Positions 1 to 11,164 of a stretch of DNA of 64,000 nucleotides are shown here, piece by piece. The notes beneath the pieces were generated by a model. That model was not told the DNA's origin. It searched no databases and saw only the letters and a list, made by a program, of their open reading frames with translations. This stretch comes from Elymus sibiricus (Eukaryota; Streptophyta; Magnoliopsida; Poales; Poaceae). The stretch covers positions 370,885,220 to 370,949,219 of the forward strand of contig CM077671.1 in NCBI GenBank assembly GCA_039707655.1, given 5' to 3'. Numbering within the stretch: position 1 is the stretch's first letter; every line of letters starts with the position of its first letter. The translations under genes were made by a program, and so were the position numbers.

Positions 1-873
1 GTTCTTTCAAACCGGGTTATATTATTCAAATCTCAAATAGCCAACATGGCTGGATTTTTTCATTATGGTTGTCATAACCAGCATTGGATGATTAAGGTTT
101 TCAAAGCCCCTTCAGAGTAATGGCTATTATTCCTTCATCCCAAAAATACCAGTTTACAGCAAGGAGCATGGTTCAACATTGATATGCAAGGTTTTCAGCA
201 AACATCATCTGGACAGTGGATAAAATTTTATTCTACAATGGAAGGAATAGTCCCGAATCGTTGCAGGCATACGACCGGCACTTGGGGGCTACATTATTCA
301 AGTCCAGTTTGTATCAAGTATGCAAGTCCCATGTCGCTGCAAGCATGCACCACGACACTTGGGGGCTAATGCAAGTTGCTTTTCAACTCATCACATTATC
401 AACGAACCCGGTTATCTCAGGGAGATGAGCCGGCCTTTCTATCTTTTTCTAAGTCCCAGCCCAGTATTGTCTTACTGAGCCGGCCCTTGGGAACTCATAT
501 GTGGAACATTCAACTTATGACTGGGAACTCAGATAAACAATCCGGATTTCTTTAGGGTTGCAATATTTTGAAGCAAGTCTTAAGGCTATCACTACGTTTC
601 CCCTCTTAAAACTTGGGGGCTACAAGTAATATGGATATAAGGAAGTCTGAAGTATGGAAAGTTGGCACAACATCAGACGAATTTTGATCAAGACAAGGCA
701 GCGAGCAGTAAGGATTATTTTTTCTCCAAGGAGCCAGCGTCAGTGAATTGTATGACAGAGTTTCAGAATTTTCAGGAACTGATCAATTGGTCTTTTTTGA
801 GTGGGCCGGTCCCTTTACATATTTTTATTTCAGGAGCTTACCATGAATAAATTCAAGCTAACCTGGGGGCTAA
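1..873 (+). mobile_element. 3' internal end of a Ty3/gypsy LTR retrotransposon
   Basis: No coding region is recognisable here. The stretch ends in a polypurine tract (CCTGGGGGCTAA, 862-873) directly before an LTR that starts TGTCGGGGATATACCCC at 874, so it is read as the 3' untranslated end of a plus-strand gypsy element whose body lies left of the window. The motif CTTGGGGGCTA recurs at about 280, 358 and 611 before the final copy. The same tract and LTR terminus recur inverted near 54079-54100, which suggests a related family. Confidence 0.7.
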
Positions 874-890
874 TGTCGGGGATATACCCC

Positions 891-1085
891 GCGGTATGAC
901 CCGGAATGGTTATGACCCGGTTACAGTTATGACCCGGAATGGTTATGACCCGGTTACAGTTATGACCCAAAATGGTTATGACCCGGTTACAGTTATGACC
1001 CGGAATGGTTATGACCCGGTTATAGTTATGACCCGAAATGGTTATGACCCGGCAGACAGTTATGACCCGGTAGACAGTTATGACT
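891..1085 (+). repeat. 33-bp minisatellite in the gypsy LTR
   Basis: About five copies of a 33-bp unit built from two TATGACCCGG half-units joined by AATGGT and TTACAGT. The unit is a multiple of three, so one frame stays open throughout (11 residues per unit), but no real protein is implied. It lies in the LTR part upstream of the presumed transcription start. Confidence 0.85.
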
Positions 1086-1145
1086 GACTGACAGTTAAGT
1101 CCCTGAAGATGAGTCCCTGAAGATGAGTCGTGAAGATAAACACGG

Positions 1146-1311
1146 CTGTAAGCCGCCCGGCTGTAAGCCCCCGGCTGTAAGCCGCCCGGCTGTAAGCCCC
1201 CGGCTGTAAGCCGCCCGGCTGTAAGCCGCCCGGCTGTAAGCCCCCGGCTATAAGCCGCCTGGCTATAAGCCCCCGGTTGTAAGCCGCCCGGCTGTAAGCC
1301 GCCCGGGACTC
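1146..1311 (+). repeat. 14-15 bp CGGCTGTAAGCC minisatellite
   Basis: Around twelve tandem copies of CCGCCCGGCTGTAAG and its one-base-shorter form CCCCCGGCTGTAAG, partly alternating. It lies in the same LTR just before the copia insertion point. Confidence 0.85.
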
Positions 1312-1362
1312 AGAAGCCCACGAAGAGAAGCCCGTGATGGAGAGTCATAATAGGTTAAGTCA

Positions 1363-2898
1363 TGAGGGATCACTAGAAGAGTGTCTAGAGGGGGGTGAAT
1401 AGACTACTAGCAGGAATTTAAAACCTAACTTTTTCCCAAGTTAATTGGTTGGCAGATTTTAACAGTTATAGCAAGTCTAGCAAGTCTAACAGCCCTACAC
1501 ATGCAAGTCAACAAATATGGCAGCGGAGAGTAAAGACATTGCACATGAAGTAAAGAGTAGAGATATGGAGATCAAACGCAATTGGAGACGCAAAGATTAT
1601 TCCCGTGGTTCCGATAGGTGGTGCTATCATACGTCCACGTTTATGGAGTCTTCAACCCACGGAGGGTAACGATCGCGAGAGTCCACGGAGGGCTCCACCC
1701 ATAAGGGTCCACGAAGTAGCAACCTTGACTATTCCATAACGGCTTCCGTCCATGAAGGACTAGCCTCACTATGGGTAGATCTTCACGAAGTAGGCGATCT
1801 CCTTGCCCTTACAAACTTCTTGGTTTAACTCCACAACATGAAGTAGGAGGCTCCCAAGCGACACCTAACCAATCTAGGAGGCACCACCCTCCAAAAGGTA
1901 ATAGGCTCGGTAATGACGATGAACTCCTTGCTCTTGTGCTTCAAGATGATAGACTCCTCAACACACAATCACTCTCTCATAGATTTGGCTTGGTGGAAGA
2001 GATGGGATTGGTGGAAAGCAACTTGGGGAGGCTAGAAATCAAGATCCATATGGTTGGAGTGGAAGATCTTGACCTCAACACAAGGGTAGGTGGCTCTCTC
2101 TCAGAAAACTGGATGGGGCAAGTATGGAATAGTTCTGAGTGCTTCTCTTTCAAGTAGGTGGTGGTGAAAGGGTATATATATAGGCATACCCAAAAATCCA
2201 ACCGTTACACACAAAATGACCAACTCGGTGACACCGATGTGTTAATCTCGGTGGTACCGAAGTGACCAAAAGGTGGCAACTTTTGAATCTCGGTGAGACC
2301 GATATAGGAAACTCGGTTGCATCGATAAGGTGACCAACGGTCAGATTGACATTCTCGGTGACGCCGATCCAACAATCTCGGTGGTACCGATATTGTGAAT
2401 TTGCGTAACAGAAAGTTGGCAACCTAAACTCGGTGGCACCAGAATGGAATCGGTTGCACCGAAGTGGCTAGGGTTTGGCTGAGTCTGTCTGAGTTTGGGA
2501 ATCGGTGGCACCGAGTGGAAAGTGTTGGTTACACCGATTTTGAATATTTGGCTATGGACAGACTTTGTGGAAGAGCTTGTGGGTGTTTTTGGTGACTATC
2601 ACTTGTGCACGTATGAGCATTTTGTTCACCAATCAAAACCTTACCCCCTTTTAATAGTATTGGCTTTCCTATGGACTCAAAGTGATTTCTCACAAATGTA
2701 AAATGTAGAGTCCTCTTGCTTGAAGCTTTGCCAATCCATTTCCTTGCATCTTGGGGTATTTCCACAATCTTCATAATCCTTTTGCCAGCCCTCTCTCTGG
2801 ACTATATCTGAAATACACTAGGTAAAGGTGTTAGTCCAAGAGACAATGTATGTTGTCATGAATTATCAAAACCACCAAGGGAGCATGTTGTGCTTTCA
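1363..2898 (-). repeat. Copia LTR (3' LTR in element orientation)
   Basis: 1536 bp, TGAGGG...TTTCA, paired with 8822-10348. It holds an array of short palindromes of the form TCGGTGNNACCGA between about 2222 and 2525. It differs from its partner by an extra 9-bp copy of CAAGTCTAG near 1470 and scattered substitutions. Confidence 0.93.
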
Positions 2899-4010
2899 AT
2901 CTCCCCCTTTTTGGTAATTGATGACAACATACAATCAAAGCTTTAAATAAAGATATACATGAATATAGTGAAGACTTTGAGAGACACATGACTTAGATTT
3001 GCTCCCCCTAAATGTGTGATTCCTTTAAAGGATAGTTGCTTTGGAATGCATAGACACACATGTAGTGGAAGGGATATAGTAAGTCATATGTATCTTGGCT
3101 ATATGCATCAAATATATAGGAATGGGATGTATCTTTGTTCAAGACTTCACTCTTGCAAACAATATGTGCAAGAAGCAAGGGATCATCTTGACCAAAGATG
3201 TGATGCAAATACTTACCTTGAGTTCTTGAGCATTCTTGTAGTAGAAATACACTTGAGAAAATAATGTTAGGAAACACAAGAGTATTCAACCAATCAACAA
3301 GGCAATAGAACTCAAAAATACCAAGATATGGAGAACATATAGAAGATAGTATTTCTTAAGATTGATATGTCTCCGAAATTATTTCTTTCTCCCCTTAGAT
3401 ATGACAATATTAGAACATCCTCTCCCCCTGAATCTCAGCATGTAGATATTGGGATTGGATAGGGTGAGAAAAGTAAACTTCCAACTCATCTTAGATGTTG
3501 AATTTTTTCTCCCCCTACTTTGATATTCTCCCCTTGTTTATGATATTGGCTCTCCCCCTTGATCATATCTCCCCCTTTGCATAAGCATGTATCTTCCTCT
3601 TTAGCATGAAGCTTTGGTATTCTCCCCCTTTGGCATTAATTTCCCAAAAGGTCAAACACAGGAATAGATACAGGGATCATTGATAGGAAGGGATCCTTGA
3701 GAACAAGGGTCATTGAATGTAGGGTTCATGGAAATGAAAACTGAGGGAATCATTGAGAAGAATTTCTCTCCCTAAGATTATCTTTTGTTATTCTCCCCCG
3801 AATTTTTATTTTTTTTGAAACGGGATCATCGAAGTAACAGAATTATTGCTTAAAAGATTACAAAAGAAACATAAATTCACAACTGCGAACATGAATAACA
3901 AATCGGTGACTCCGAGACAGATAAATCGGTGGTACCGAGATTTTGTGGTGCAGCTTATCTGCAATGTCGGTAGAACCGAGATATATGTATCGGCGGCTCC
4001 GAGGCAAAAG
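2899..4010 (-). promoter_or_regulatory. Polypurine tract cluster and internal CGG palindromes
   Basis: On the plus strand CTCCCCCTT-type tracts occur at about 2902, 3001, 3391, 3420, 3510, 3530, 3552, 3571, 3622 and 3793; on the element's strand these are AAGGGGGAG polypurine tracts. The copy touching the LTR (2899-2912) is the expected plus-strand primer. Between 3901 and 4005 four further TCGGTGNNNCCGA palindromes occur. No envelope-like ORF is visible in 2899-4821. Confidence 0.75.
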
Positions 4011-4821
4011 CGACTAAAACAGAAAAGAAATAAGAGACCAAGTTTCTGGGTTTTTTTAATTTCAAAGGGAATGTGAAAGTTTTTACAAAGGGATATCAAC
4101 TAGAGAAGATTTGAGTGGTTCCAAGAAGTCTTCGCAAAATAGAAAGTGAACCGTCCAAAATACTTAACTAGATGATGGGCGGTGACTAGGTCACCTATAT
4201 TAGAGTATATTGACTTAGGAGCCAAGCAAGAATACTTGATCATAGGTCATACTCTACGTTAAGCTCAAAATGGGGTTACCATTTTTCGATTAAGCATTTT
4301 AATGTCTTCATATCACTTGAGTTGCTTTAGCTCATGACTTGGAGTAAAGCCTTTTCAAGGATATGAGTGCATACCTTTGAGTGATGTTGATGACGAGGCT
4401 TGTAGGTGAACTTGTTGAGGATGCTCGAGGTTGATGAATATCATCTTGAGTTGGGGGCAAACCTTCTCGTTTGAGTACACTTGTCACCTACATAGGTTAG
4501 TCATGCAAGGAAGAGCAATAGATATATCCATTTGACATGATACCAATAGAGATTTAGCAATGATCACATCAAGTATATGTCAAGGATATGGTTGAGCTAT
4601 CTTGTTCCTTCCATCAACAAGAGGGATTGTGGATACTTGGTCATGACAAGATTGCTTATGATTTGAGTTGAGGGCAATCTTGTGGAATGAAGTTCTTCCA
4701 AGTACCTACAAAAGATTAGATGCAATACAAGGGAGCATACAATTCCATGGCATAAGATATCGTGTTAGTGCTTCATGGAAATGTCAAGAAGGCTCATGCC
4801 CTTGCATGCATCCGAGTGAGT

Positions 4822-7800
4822 CTAGCTCAAGTTTGAAGCATCAATGATGTTCAACTCACTCCTCAAATAGCAAAATGTTTTCTCATCCAGTGGTTTGGTA
4901 AAGATATCGGCCAATTGCTTGTTAGTGCGAACATGCTTAAGATTGATATATCCTTTGGCAATATGATCACGAATGAAATGATGTCTAACTTGAATATGTT
5001 TTGTTCGAGAATGTTGCACAGGATTATGACCAATTTTAATAGCACTTTCATTGTCACAAAGTAATGGAACATTTCTAACATGGATTCCGTAATCCTTAAG
5101 CGTTTGTGTCATCCATAATAATTGTGCACAACAAGATCCAGCAGCAATATATTCAGCTTCGGCAGTAGATAGAGATACCGAGTTTTGTTTCTTGGAGGAC
5201 CAAGATACAAGAGATCTACCCAAAAATTGACAAGTACCCGAGGTGGATTTTCTATCAACCTTGTCACCAGCATAATCCGAATCAGAATAGCCAACAAGGT
5301 TAAAGGAAGATCCTTTGGGATACCAAATGCCAAAGTTTGGTGTTTGTATCAAATATCTCACAATACGTTTCACGGCCAAAAGATGACACTCTTTAGGTGT
5401 AGCTTGATATCTAGCACACATGCAAACGCTAAGCATAATATCGGGACGAGAGGCACATAGATATAGCAATGAACCAATCATAGATCGATAAACCTTTTGA
5501 TCAACCGGTTCGTCCTTCTTGGTAAGATCAACATGACCACTAGTAGGCATAGGAGTTTTCATACCTTTGCACTCTTGCATGTTGAACTTCTTGATCAAGT
5601 CCTTGGTATACTTAGTTTGAGAGATGAAAGTTCCTTCTTTCGTTTGCTTGATTTGCAAACCAAGAAAGAATTTCGGCTCACACATCATGGACATCTCATA
5701 CTTCTCGGACATCAACCTTCCAAATCTTTCACTAAATTGTGGGTTAGTAGATCCAAAGATAATATCATCCACATAGATTTGGCACACAAATAATTCACCA
5801 TTAACTCTCTTAGTGAATAAGGTTGCGTCAATTTTACCAATTTCAAAACCTTTTTCAATGAGAAACTTCGTTAAGCATTTGTACCAAGCACAAGGGGCTT
5901 GCTTAAGACCATAAAGGGCTTTACGAAGCTTGTAAACATGATTAGGTTTCTTAGGATTCACAAAACTAGGCGGTTGCTTAACATAGACTTCTTCTTCAAT
6001 CTCACAATTTAAAAAAGCACTTTTAATGTCCATTTGATAAAGCGTGATATCATGGTGATTAGCATAAGCAAGAAGAATGCGCATAGCTTCAAGTCTAGCG
6101 ACGGGGGCGTAGGTCTCACCGTAGTCCATACCTTCAACTTGCGTATATCCTTGGGCTACGAGACGAGCCTTGTTCCGTACGACTTGACCGTCTTCATCTT
6201 GCTTGTTCCGAAACACCCATTTGGTTTCGATGATGTTTTGCTCATCCTTGGGCTTCTCCACGAGTGTCCACACTTCGTTCCTCTCGAAGTTGTGAAGCTC
6301 TTCATGCATCGCGTTCACCCAATCAGCATCTTCTAGAGCTTGTTCTACCTTCAAGGGCTCAATGCTAGAGATGAAAGAATAATGCTCACAAAAGTTAGCT
6401 AGGCGAGTTTTAGAGCGAGTGATTCTCCCTGTTTGTATATCACCAAAGATTTGGTTTAGGGGATGGTTCTTGGTCACTTGTGCTCGAACTCGGGTCAACT
6501 TCCGATTGTTGGATGGTGGAGCTTCTTCTTCATCATCATCTCCTTCATCTTCGTTGTTGTTGAAGGTGTCGTTCCCTTGAGATGGTGGCGAAGGAGGTTG
6601 TGGTGGATCTTCATGATGTACTTCCTCCTCTTCATCATCGTGTCGTGTACCCCTTGTGGATGCCTCCATGTCATGTTGTGGTTCACCTTGACATGAAGTA
6701 GGGGCTTCCACTTGAGTTGATGAAGTACTTTCCTTCACCTCCATGGGACGAATCTTGCCGATGGGCAAATCTAGGATAGCTTCTGGAGGGTCCTTATCAC
6801 CTACATCATTTGGCAATTGTTCGACTTGCGAACCATTAGATTCATCAAACTTCACATCTACCGACTCTTCAACCTTTCGAGTGAAGTTGTTGTAGACATG
6901 GTAAGTGTGAGAGTTCGATCCGTAACCAAGTAGGAATCCTTCATGAGATTTAGGAGCAAATTTAGTATGACGATGCTTATCAAGAATGTAGCACTTTGAG
7001 CCGAATACCCGGAAGTATCCAACTTGGGGTTTGTTACCGGTGAGTAGCTCGTATGCCGTTTTACCGAGAAGCTTGTGCAAGTAAAGTCAGTTCGTGGCAT
7101 GACATGCTGTTTCCACGGCTTCTGCCCAAAAGTGTCTTGGCGTCTTGTATTCGTCAAGCATCGTTCTTGCCATCTCAATAAGCGTTCGGTTCTTCCTCTC
7201 AACAACTCCATTTTGTTGAGGCATGTACGTAGCTGAGAACTCATGTGAGACACCTTCTTCGTCAAGAAAGGTATCCACATGGGTGTTCTTGAACTCCGAT
7301 CCGTTATTGCTCCGAACCTTCTTGATCTTCACTTCAAACTGATTTTGCGCTTTGCGAGCGAAGTTCTTGAAGATCTTTTGAACCTGCGACTTATCATCAA
7401 GAAAGAATACCCACGTAAATCTGGAAAAATCATCAACTATAACTAGACCATAGGAATTTCCACCGAGACTCTTGTAAGCATTGGGACCAAAAAGATCCAT
7501 GTGAAGTAACTCGAGTGGTCTCCTAGTAGTCATGATATTCTTAACGGGATGACTTCCACCTACTTGCTTTCCAGCTTGACAAGCACTACAAAGTCTATCT
7601 TTGTCAAAGATAACATCTTTAACACCAAGTATATGATCACCTTTGATAAGCTTGTCTAAGTTACGCATGCCAACATGTCCTAGTCTTCTATGCCAAAGCC
7701 AACCTTTAGAAGATTTTGCAATAAGACAAGTACGAGGTTTGGATCTCTTAGTGAAATCGACAATGTATAGATCACCTCTACGGAAACCGGTAAAGACCAT

Positions 7801-8451
7801 TTTATGATTATCTTGACGAAACACTTGGCAATCTACTTTCGTGAATAGCACATTAAAACCAAAGTCGGCAAGTCTAGATACGGAAAGAAGATTGTAGCCA
7901 AGAGATTCAACAAGCATAACATTTTGGATAGAGCTATCATGGGATATGGCCACCTTACCAAGACCAAGTACCTTACCCTTGGAGTTGTCTCCAAACGTTA
8001 CGTACCTTCGCGGTCCATGGTTTGGTGAGATCTCTTCAAACATTTCTCTATCTCCGGTCATATGATCGGTACATCCGCTATCGAGAATCCACTCTTTTCC
8101 TCCGGACATGTAATCCTTGAAGTTTGCCATGAGACTTAGATTCTTCATGATCTTCTCATACTCATTGTCGAATAGCTCATCTTCATCATAGTAGCCATGT
8201 TCCACATTGTCATCATCAAGTGGGAAATCCTCGTCATAAAGAACAAGAGATTCGTTAGGATGGTGATCATGACAATGTTCAAGTTTATGAATGCGAAGGG
8301 CCTCTATAATGATATTGTTGATAGTTGTGACATCTCCTTTAGCACGTATGAGGTCTCTAAGCTCAAATAGACAATCATCAAACTTGGGATCACTAGGCGT
8401 CATTTTGTGGAAGGCAATAGTTTTATGAAGAATTTCATCAAGATTTCTCAA
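4822..8451 (-). pseudogene. pol: Copia pol polyprotein with one nonsense codon
   Basis: One reading frame runs from 8451 to 4822, broken only by TGA at 7087-7089, in a position where the family usually has Arg, so CGA to TGA is likely. Domains in order: a gag C-terminal remnant, aspartic protease (WILDSGCTDHM), GAG-pre-integrase (HRRLGHVGMRNLDKL), integrase core (HMDLFGP and the PQQNGVVERKNRT region), reverse transcriptase (QMDIKSAFLNC, YVDDIIFGS), and RNase H (YSDSDYAGD, STAEAEYIA), ending KTFCYLRSELNIIDAS. The protein drives reverse transcription and integration of the element. With only the one stop it is close to intact; all catalytic motifs I looked for are visible. Confidence 0.9.
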
Positions 8452-8460
8452 TGAATAACT

Positions 8461-8767
8461 TGGATATCATTTCTCCAAGTCATTCCACAAAGTGTAAGCA
8501 CATTCAAAATTCTTCATTTGATTAAGCACATTTCTAGGCAATGCTCTAACAATGAGATTAACAGCTCTAAGATTGCATAGCATATCAAGTTCCTCTTCAT
8601 GTGTGGGATGTAAAGGATCAATGGGAGGTACATAGGGGGCACTTGACATATTTGCTCAATTGAAATTCATTAAACAGCTCAAGCATCAAGGTTTTCCATT
8701 GACTATAGTACTCTCCATCAAGGATAGGCACTCTACAACTCAAACTCCCTATACTAGACACATCCAT
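8461..8767 (-). pseudogene. gag: Truncated, frameshifted copia gag remnant
   Basis: Gag begins at ATG 8767 shortly after the primer binding site (MDVSSIGSL..., with the typical LDGEYYSQW motif), stops at 8618-8620, and continues in a second frame (8649-8467, PPIDPLHPTHEEE...NLIVRALPRNV, TLWNDLEK). It then shifts again into the pol frame. No CCHC zinc knuckle is found before the protease, and the gag part is far shorter than the several hundred residues usual for the lineage. The element probably cannot make its own capsid protein. Confidence 0.75.
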
Positions 8768-8808
8768 CTTCCTCCTCGGTGATTAAACCAAAGCAATGGA
8801 GACCAATT

Positions 8809-8819
8809 CTCTGATACCA
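8809..8819 (-). other. Primer binding site, initiator tRNA-Met
   Basis: On the minus strand TGGTATCAGAG follows the LTR after two bases. It is complementary to the 3' end of initiator methionine tRNA, the usual copia primer. Confidence 0.9.
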
Positions 8820-8821
8820 AT

Positions 8822-10348
8822 TGAGGGATCACTAGAAGAGTGTCTAGAGGGGGGTGAATAGACTACTAGCAGGAATTTAAAACCTAACCTTTTCCCAAGT
8901 TAATTGGTTGGCAGATTTTAACAGTTATAGCAAGTCTAACAGCCCTACACTTGCATGTCAACAAATATGGCAGCGGAGAGTAAAGACATTGCACATGAAG
9001 TAAAGAGTAGAGATATGGAGATCAAACGCAATTGGAGACGCAAAGATTTTTCCCGTGGTTCCGATAGGTGGTGCTATCGTACGTCCACGTTTATGGAGTC
9101 TTCAACCCACGGAGGGTAACGGTCGCGAGAGTCCACGGAGGGCTCCACCCATAAGGGTCCACAAAGTAGCAACCTTGACTATTCCATAACGGCTTCCATC
9201 CACGAAGGACTAGCCTCACTATGGGTAGATCTTCACGAAGTAGGCGATCTCCTTGCCCTTACAAACTTCTTGGTTCAACTCCACAACACGAAGTAGGAGG
9301 CTCCCAAGCGACACCTAACCAATCTAGGAGGCACCACCCTCCAAAAGGTAATAGGCTCGGTAATGACGATGAACTCCTTGCTCTTGTGCTTCAAGATGAT
9401 AGACTCCTCAACACACAATCACTCTCTCACAGATTTGGCTTGGTGGAAGAGATGGGATTGGTGGAAACCAACTTGGGGAGGCTAGAAATCAAGATCCATA
9501 TGGTTGGAGTGGAAGATCTTGACCTCAACACAAGGGTAGGTGGCTCTCTCTCAGAAAACTAGATGGGGCAAGTATGGAATAGTTCTGAGTGCTTCTCTTT
9601 CGAGTAGGTGGTGGTGAAGGGGTATATATATAGGCATCCCCAAAAATCCAATCGTTACACACAAAATGACCAACTCGGTGACACCGATGTGTTAATCTCG
9701 GTGGTACCGAAGTGACCAAAAGGTGGCAACTTTTGAATCTCGGTTAGACCGATATAGGAAACTCGGTTGCACCGATAAGGTGACCAACGGTCAGATTGAC
9801 ATTCTCGGTGACGCCGATCCAACAATCTCGGTGGTACCGATATTGTGAATTTGCATAACAGAAAGTTGGCAACCTAAACTCGGTGGCACCGGAATGGAAT
9901 TGGTTGCACCGAAGTGGCTAGGGTTTGGCTGAGTCTGTCTGAGTTTGGGAATCGGTGGCACCGAGTGGAATGTGTTGGTTGCACCAATTTTGAATATTTG
10001 GCTATGGACAGACTTTGTGGAAGAGCTTGTGGGTGTTTTTGGTGACTATCACTTGTGCACGTATGAGCATTTTGTTCACCAATCAAAACCTTACCCCCTT
10101 TTAATAGTATTGGCTTTCCTATGGACTCAAAGTGATTTCTCACAAATATAAAATGTAGAGTCCTCTTGCTTGAAGCTTTGCCAATCCATTTCCTTGCATC
10201 TTGGGGTATTTCCACAATCTTCATAATCCTTTTGCCAGCCCTCTCTGTGGACTATATCTGAAATACACTAGGTAAAGGTGTTAGTCCAAGAGACAATGTA
10301 TGTTGTCATGAATTATCAAAACCACCAAGAGAGCATGTTGTGCTTTCA
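8822..10348 (-). repeat. Copia LTR (5' LTR in element orientation)
   Basis: 1527 bp, paired with 1363-2898. It carries the same palindrome array at about 9672-9965. Its outer border is followed by the AGTCA target duplication. Confidence 0.93.
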
Positions 10349-11026
10349 AGTCATGATCCGACTTGGACTCTATATGTAAACTGCCCCTTCAACTTATATA
10401 AGGAGGGGCAAGTCACCCCTAGAGGGTCAAGTTTTTTAGACGTCTCCATAGACAGGTCTTAGAGAGACAAGTCATTAGAGATAGACAGATTAGGGGCTCT
10501 CGAGATTAGAGGTAGCGACTCCGCACCCTTGTAATCGAGATCGTCATCATCATCAATATACACAAAGCAGGACGTAGGCTTTTACCTCTTTCCTAGGGGC
10601 CAAACCTGGGTAAACTCGCGTCTCTCGATTCCGACAAACCCCTCTCAAGCCGCCACATAGTTGCGATGGCCTCACACCTAAGTTCTCTCACGAGGACATC
10701 TTGCCGTGACAAAACCACGACATTAACCCTAAACCCTAACATGAATCCCGCGCAACCTCGTTCGTCATAGCTAGCTTTTTGAAGGTTTTTTCATGAAAAT
10801 ACCGGTAGACCAAGTTCCTTATTTTTTCCAGCAACCTAGTAACATAAAACGATGATGGGTGCAAATTTCATATTTTTTGGTTTTTTTTAATTAGTTATGG
10901 TCAACCCTAGCCCTTGAAATATCTCCAAACCCCTTCAAAACCCCTCAAACCCTAGCCCAAACCCCGCACCATTCCCGGGCCGCTGGATATCTGTGAGTGG
11001 GCCGCATGGATCAGGCGCTAGGGCAA

Positions 11027-11041
11027 CATCAGCGATCCGCG
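11027..11041 (+). promoter_or_regulatory. Variant histone type I element
   Basis: CATCAGCGATCCGCG, a one-mismatch version of the hexamer plus reversed octamer found in plant histone promoters. It repeats the arrangement at 11149-11164, about 120 bp upstream of it, and each copy is followed by GATTGG within some 25 bp. Confidence 0.55.
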
Positions 11042-11148
11042 TGAGCCGCTCTGATTGGTCGTATTCGAGAACGCTGGATCACTCCCCCCAACCATTCCTG
11101 ACCGTTGGACCACTGTGCGTCGAACGGTGGGGTTCAGCCTGCAGTGTT

Positions 11149-11164
11149 ACGTCAACGATCCGCG
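11149..11164 (+). promoter_or_regulatory. Histone type I element (ACGTCA + GATCCGCG)
   Basis: ACGTCAACGATCCGCG joins the hexamer ACGTCA to the reversed octamer GATCCGCG with the AC spacing of the plant histone type I element, known to confer S-phase and meristem expression. The match is exact over the 16-base core. Confidence 0.7.

Larger units (their letters stand above)
1363..10348 (-). mobile_element. Complete Ty1/copia element, Sirevirus/Maximus type
   Basis: A full-length element of 8986 bp in minus orientation. Its LTRs at 1363-2898 and 8822-10348 both start TGAGGGATCACT and end GTGCTTTCA. A perfect 5-bp duplication AGTCA flanks it. The primer binding site matches initiator tRNA-Met (8809-8819) and a polypurine tract abuts the other LTR (2899-2912). 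Pol runs 8451 to 4822 in copia order (protease, integrase, reverse transcriptase, RNase H) with one stop codon. The long region between pol and the 3' LTR, with repeated polypurine tracts, and the CGG-palindrome arrays in the LTRs fit the Sirevirus lineage as I recall it. The LTRs differ by roughly 2% over the first 400 bp plus a 9-bp indel, so the insertion is fairly young. Confidence 0.92.
874..10711 (+). mobile_element. Gypsy 3' LTR split by a copia insertion
   Basis: The LTR begins TGTCGGGGAT at 874, directly after a polypurine tract, and ends CTTGCCGTGACA at 10711. Its two parts, 874-1362 and 10354-10711, sum to about 847 bp. The copia element at 1363-10348 sits between them with a perfect AGTCA target duplication (1358-1362 and 10349-10353). 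The right part carries the expected LTR layout: a TATA-like stretch near 10397 followed by the transcript leader and the U5 end. The other LTR of this element is outside the window. Confidence 0.75.

Noticed and set aside
1146..1311. CRISPR-like array
   Set aside because: The units are contiguous without unique spacers and lie in a plant LTR.
10726..10741. Interstitial telomere repeat
   Set aside because: Only two CCCTAAA units; a promoter telo-box is the simpler reading.
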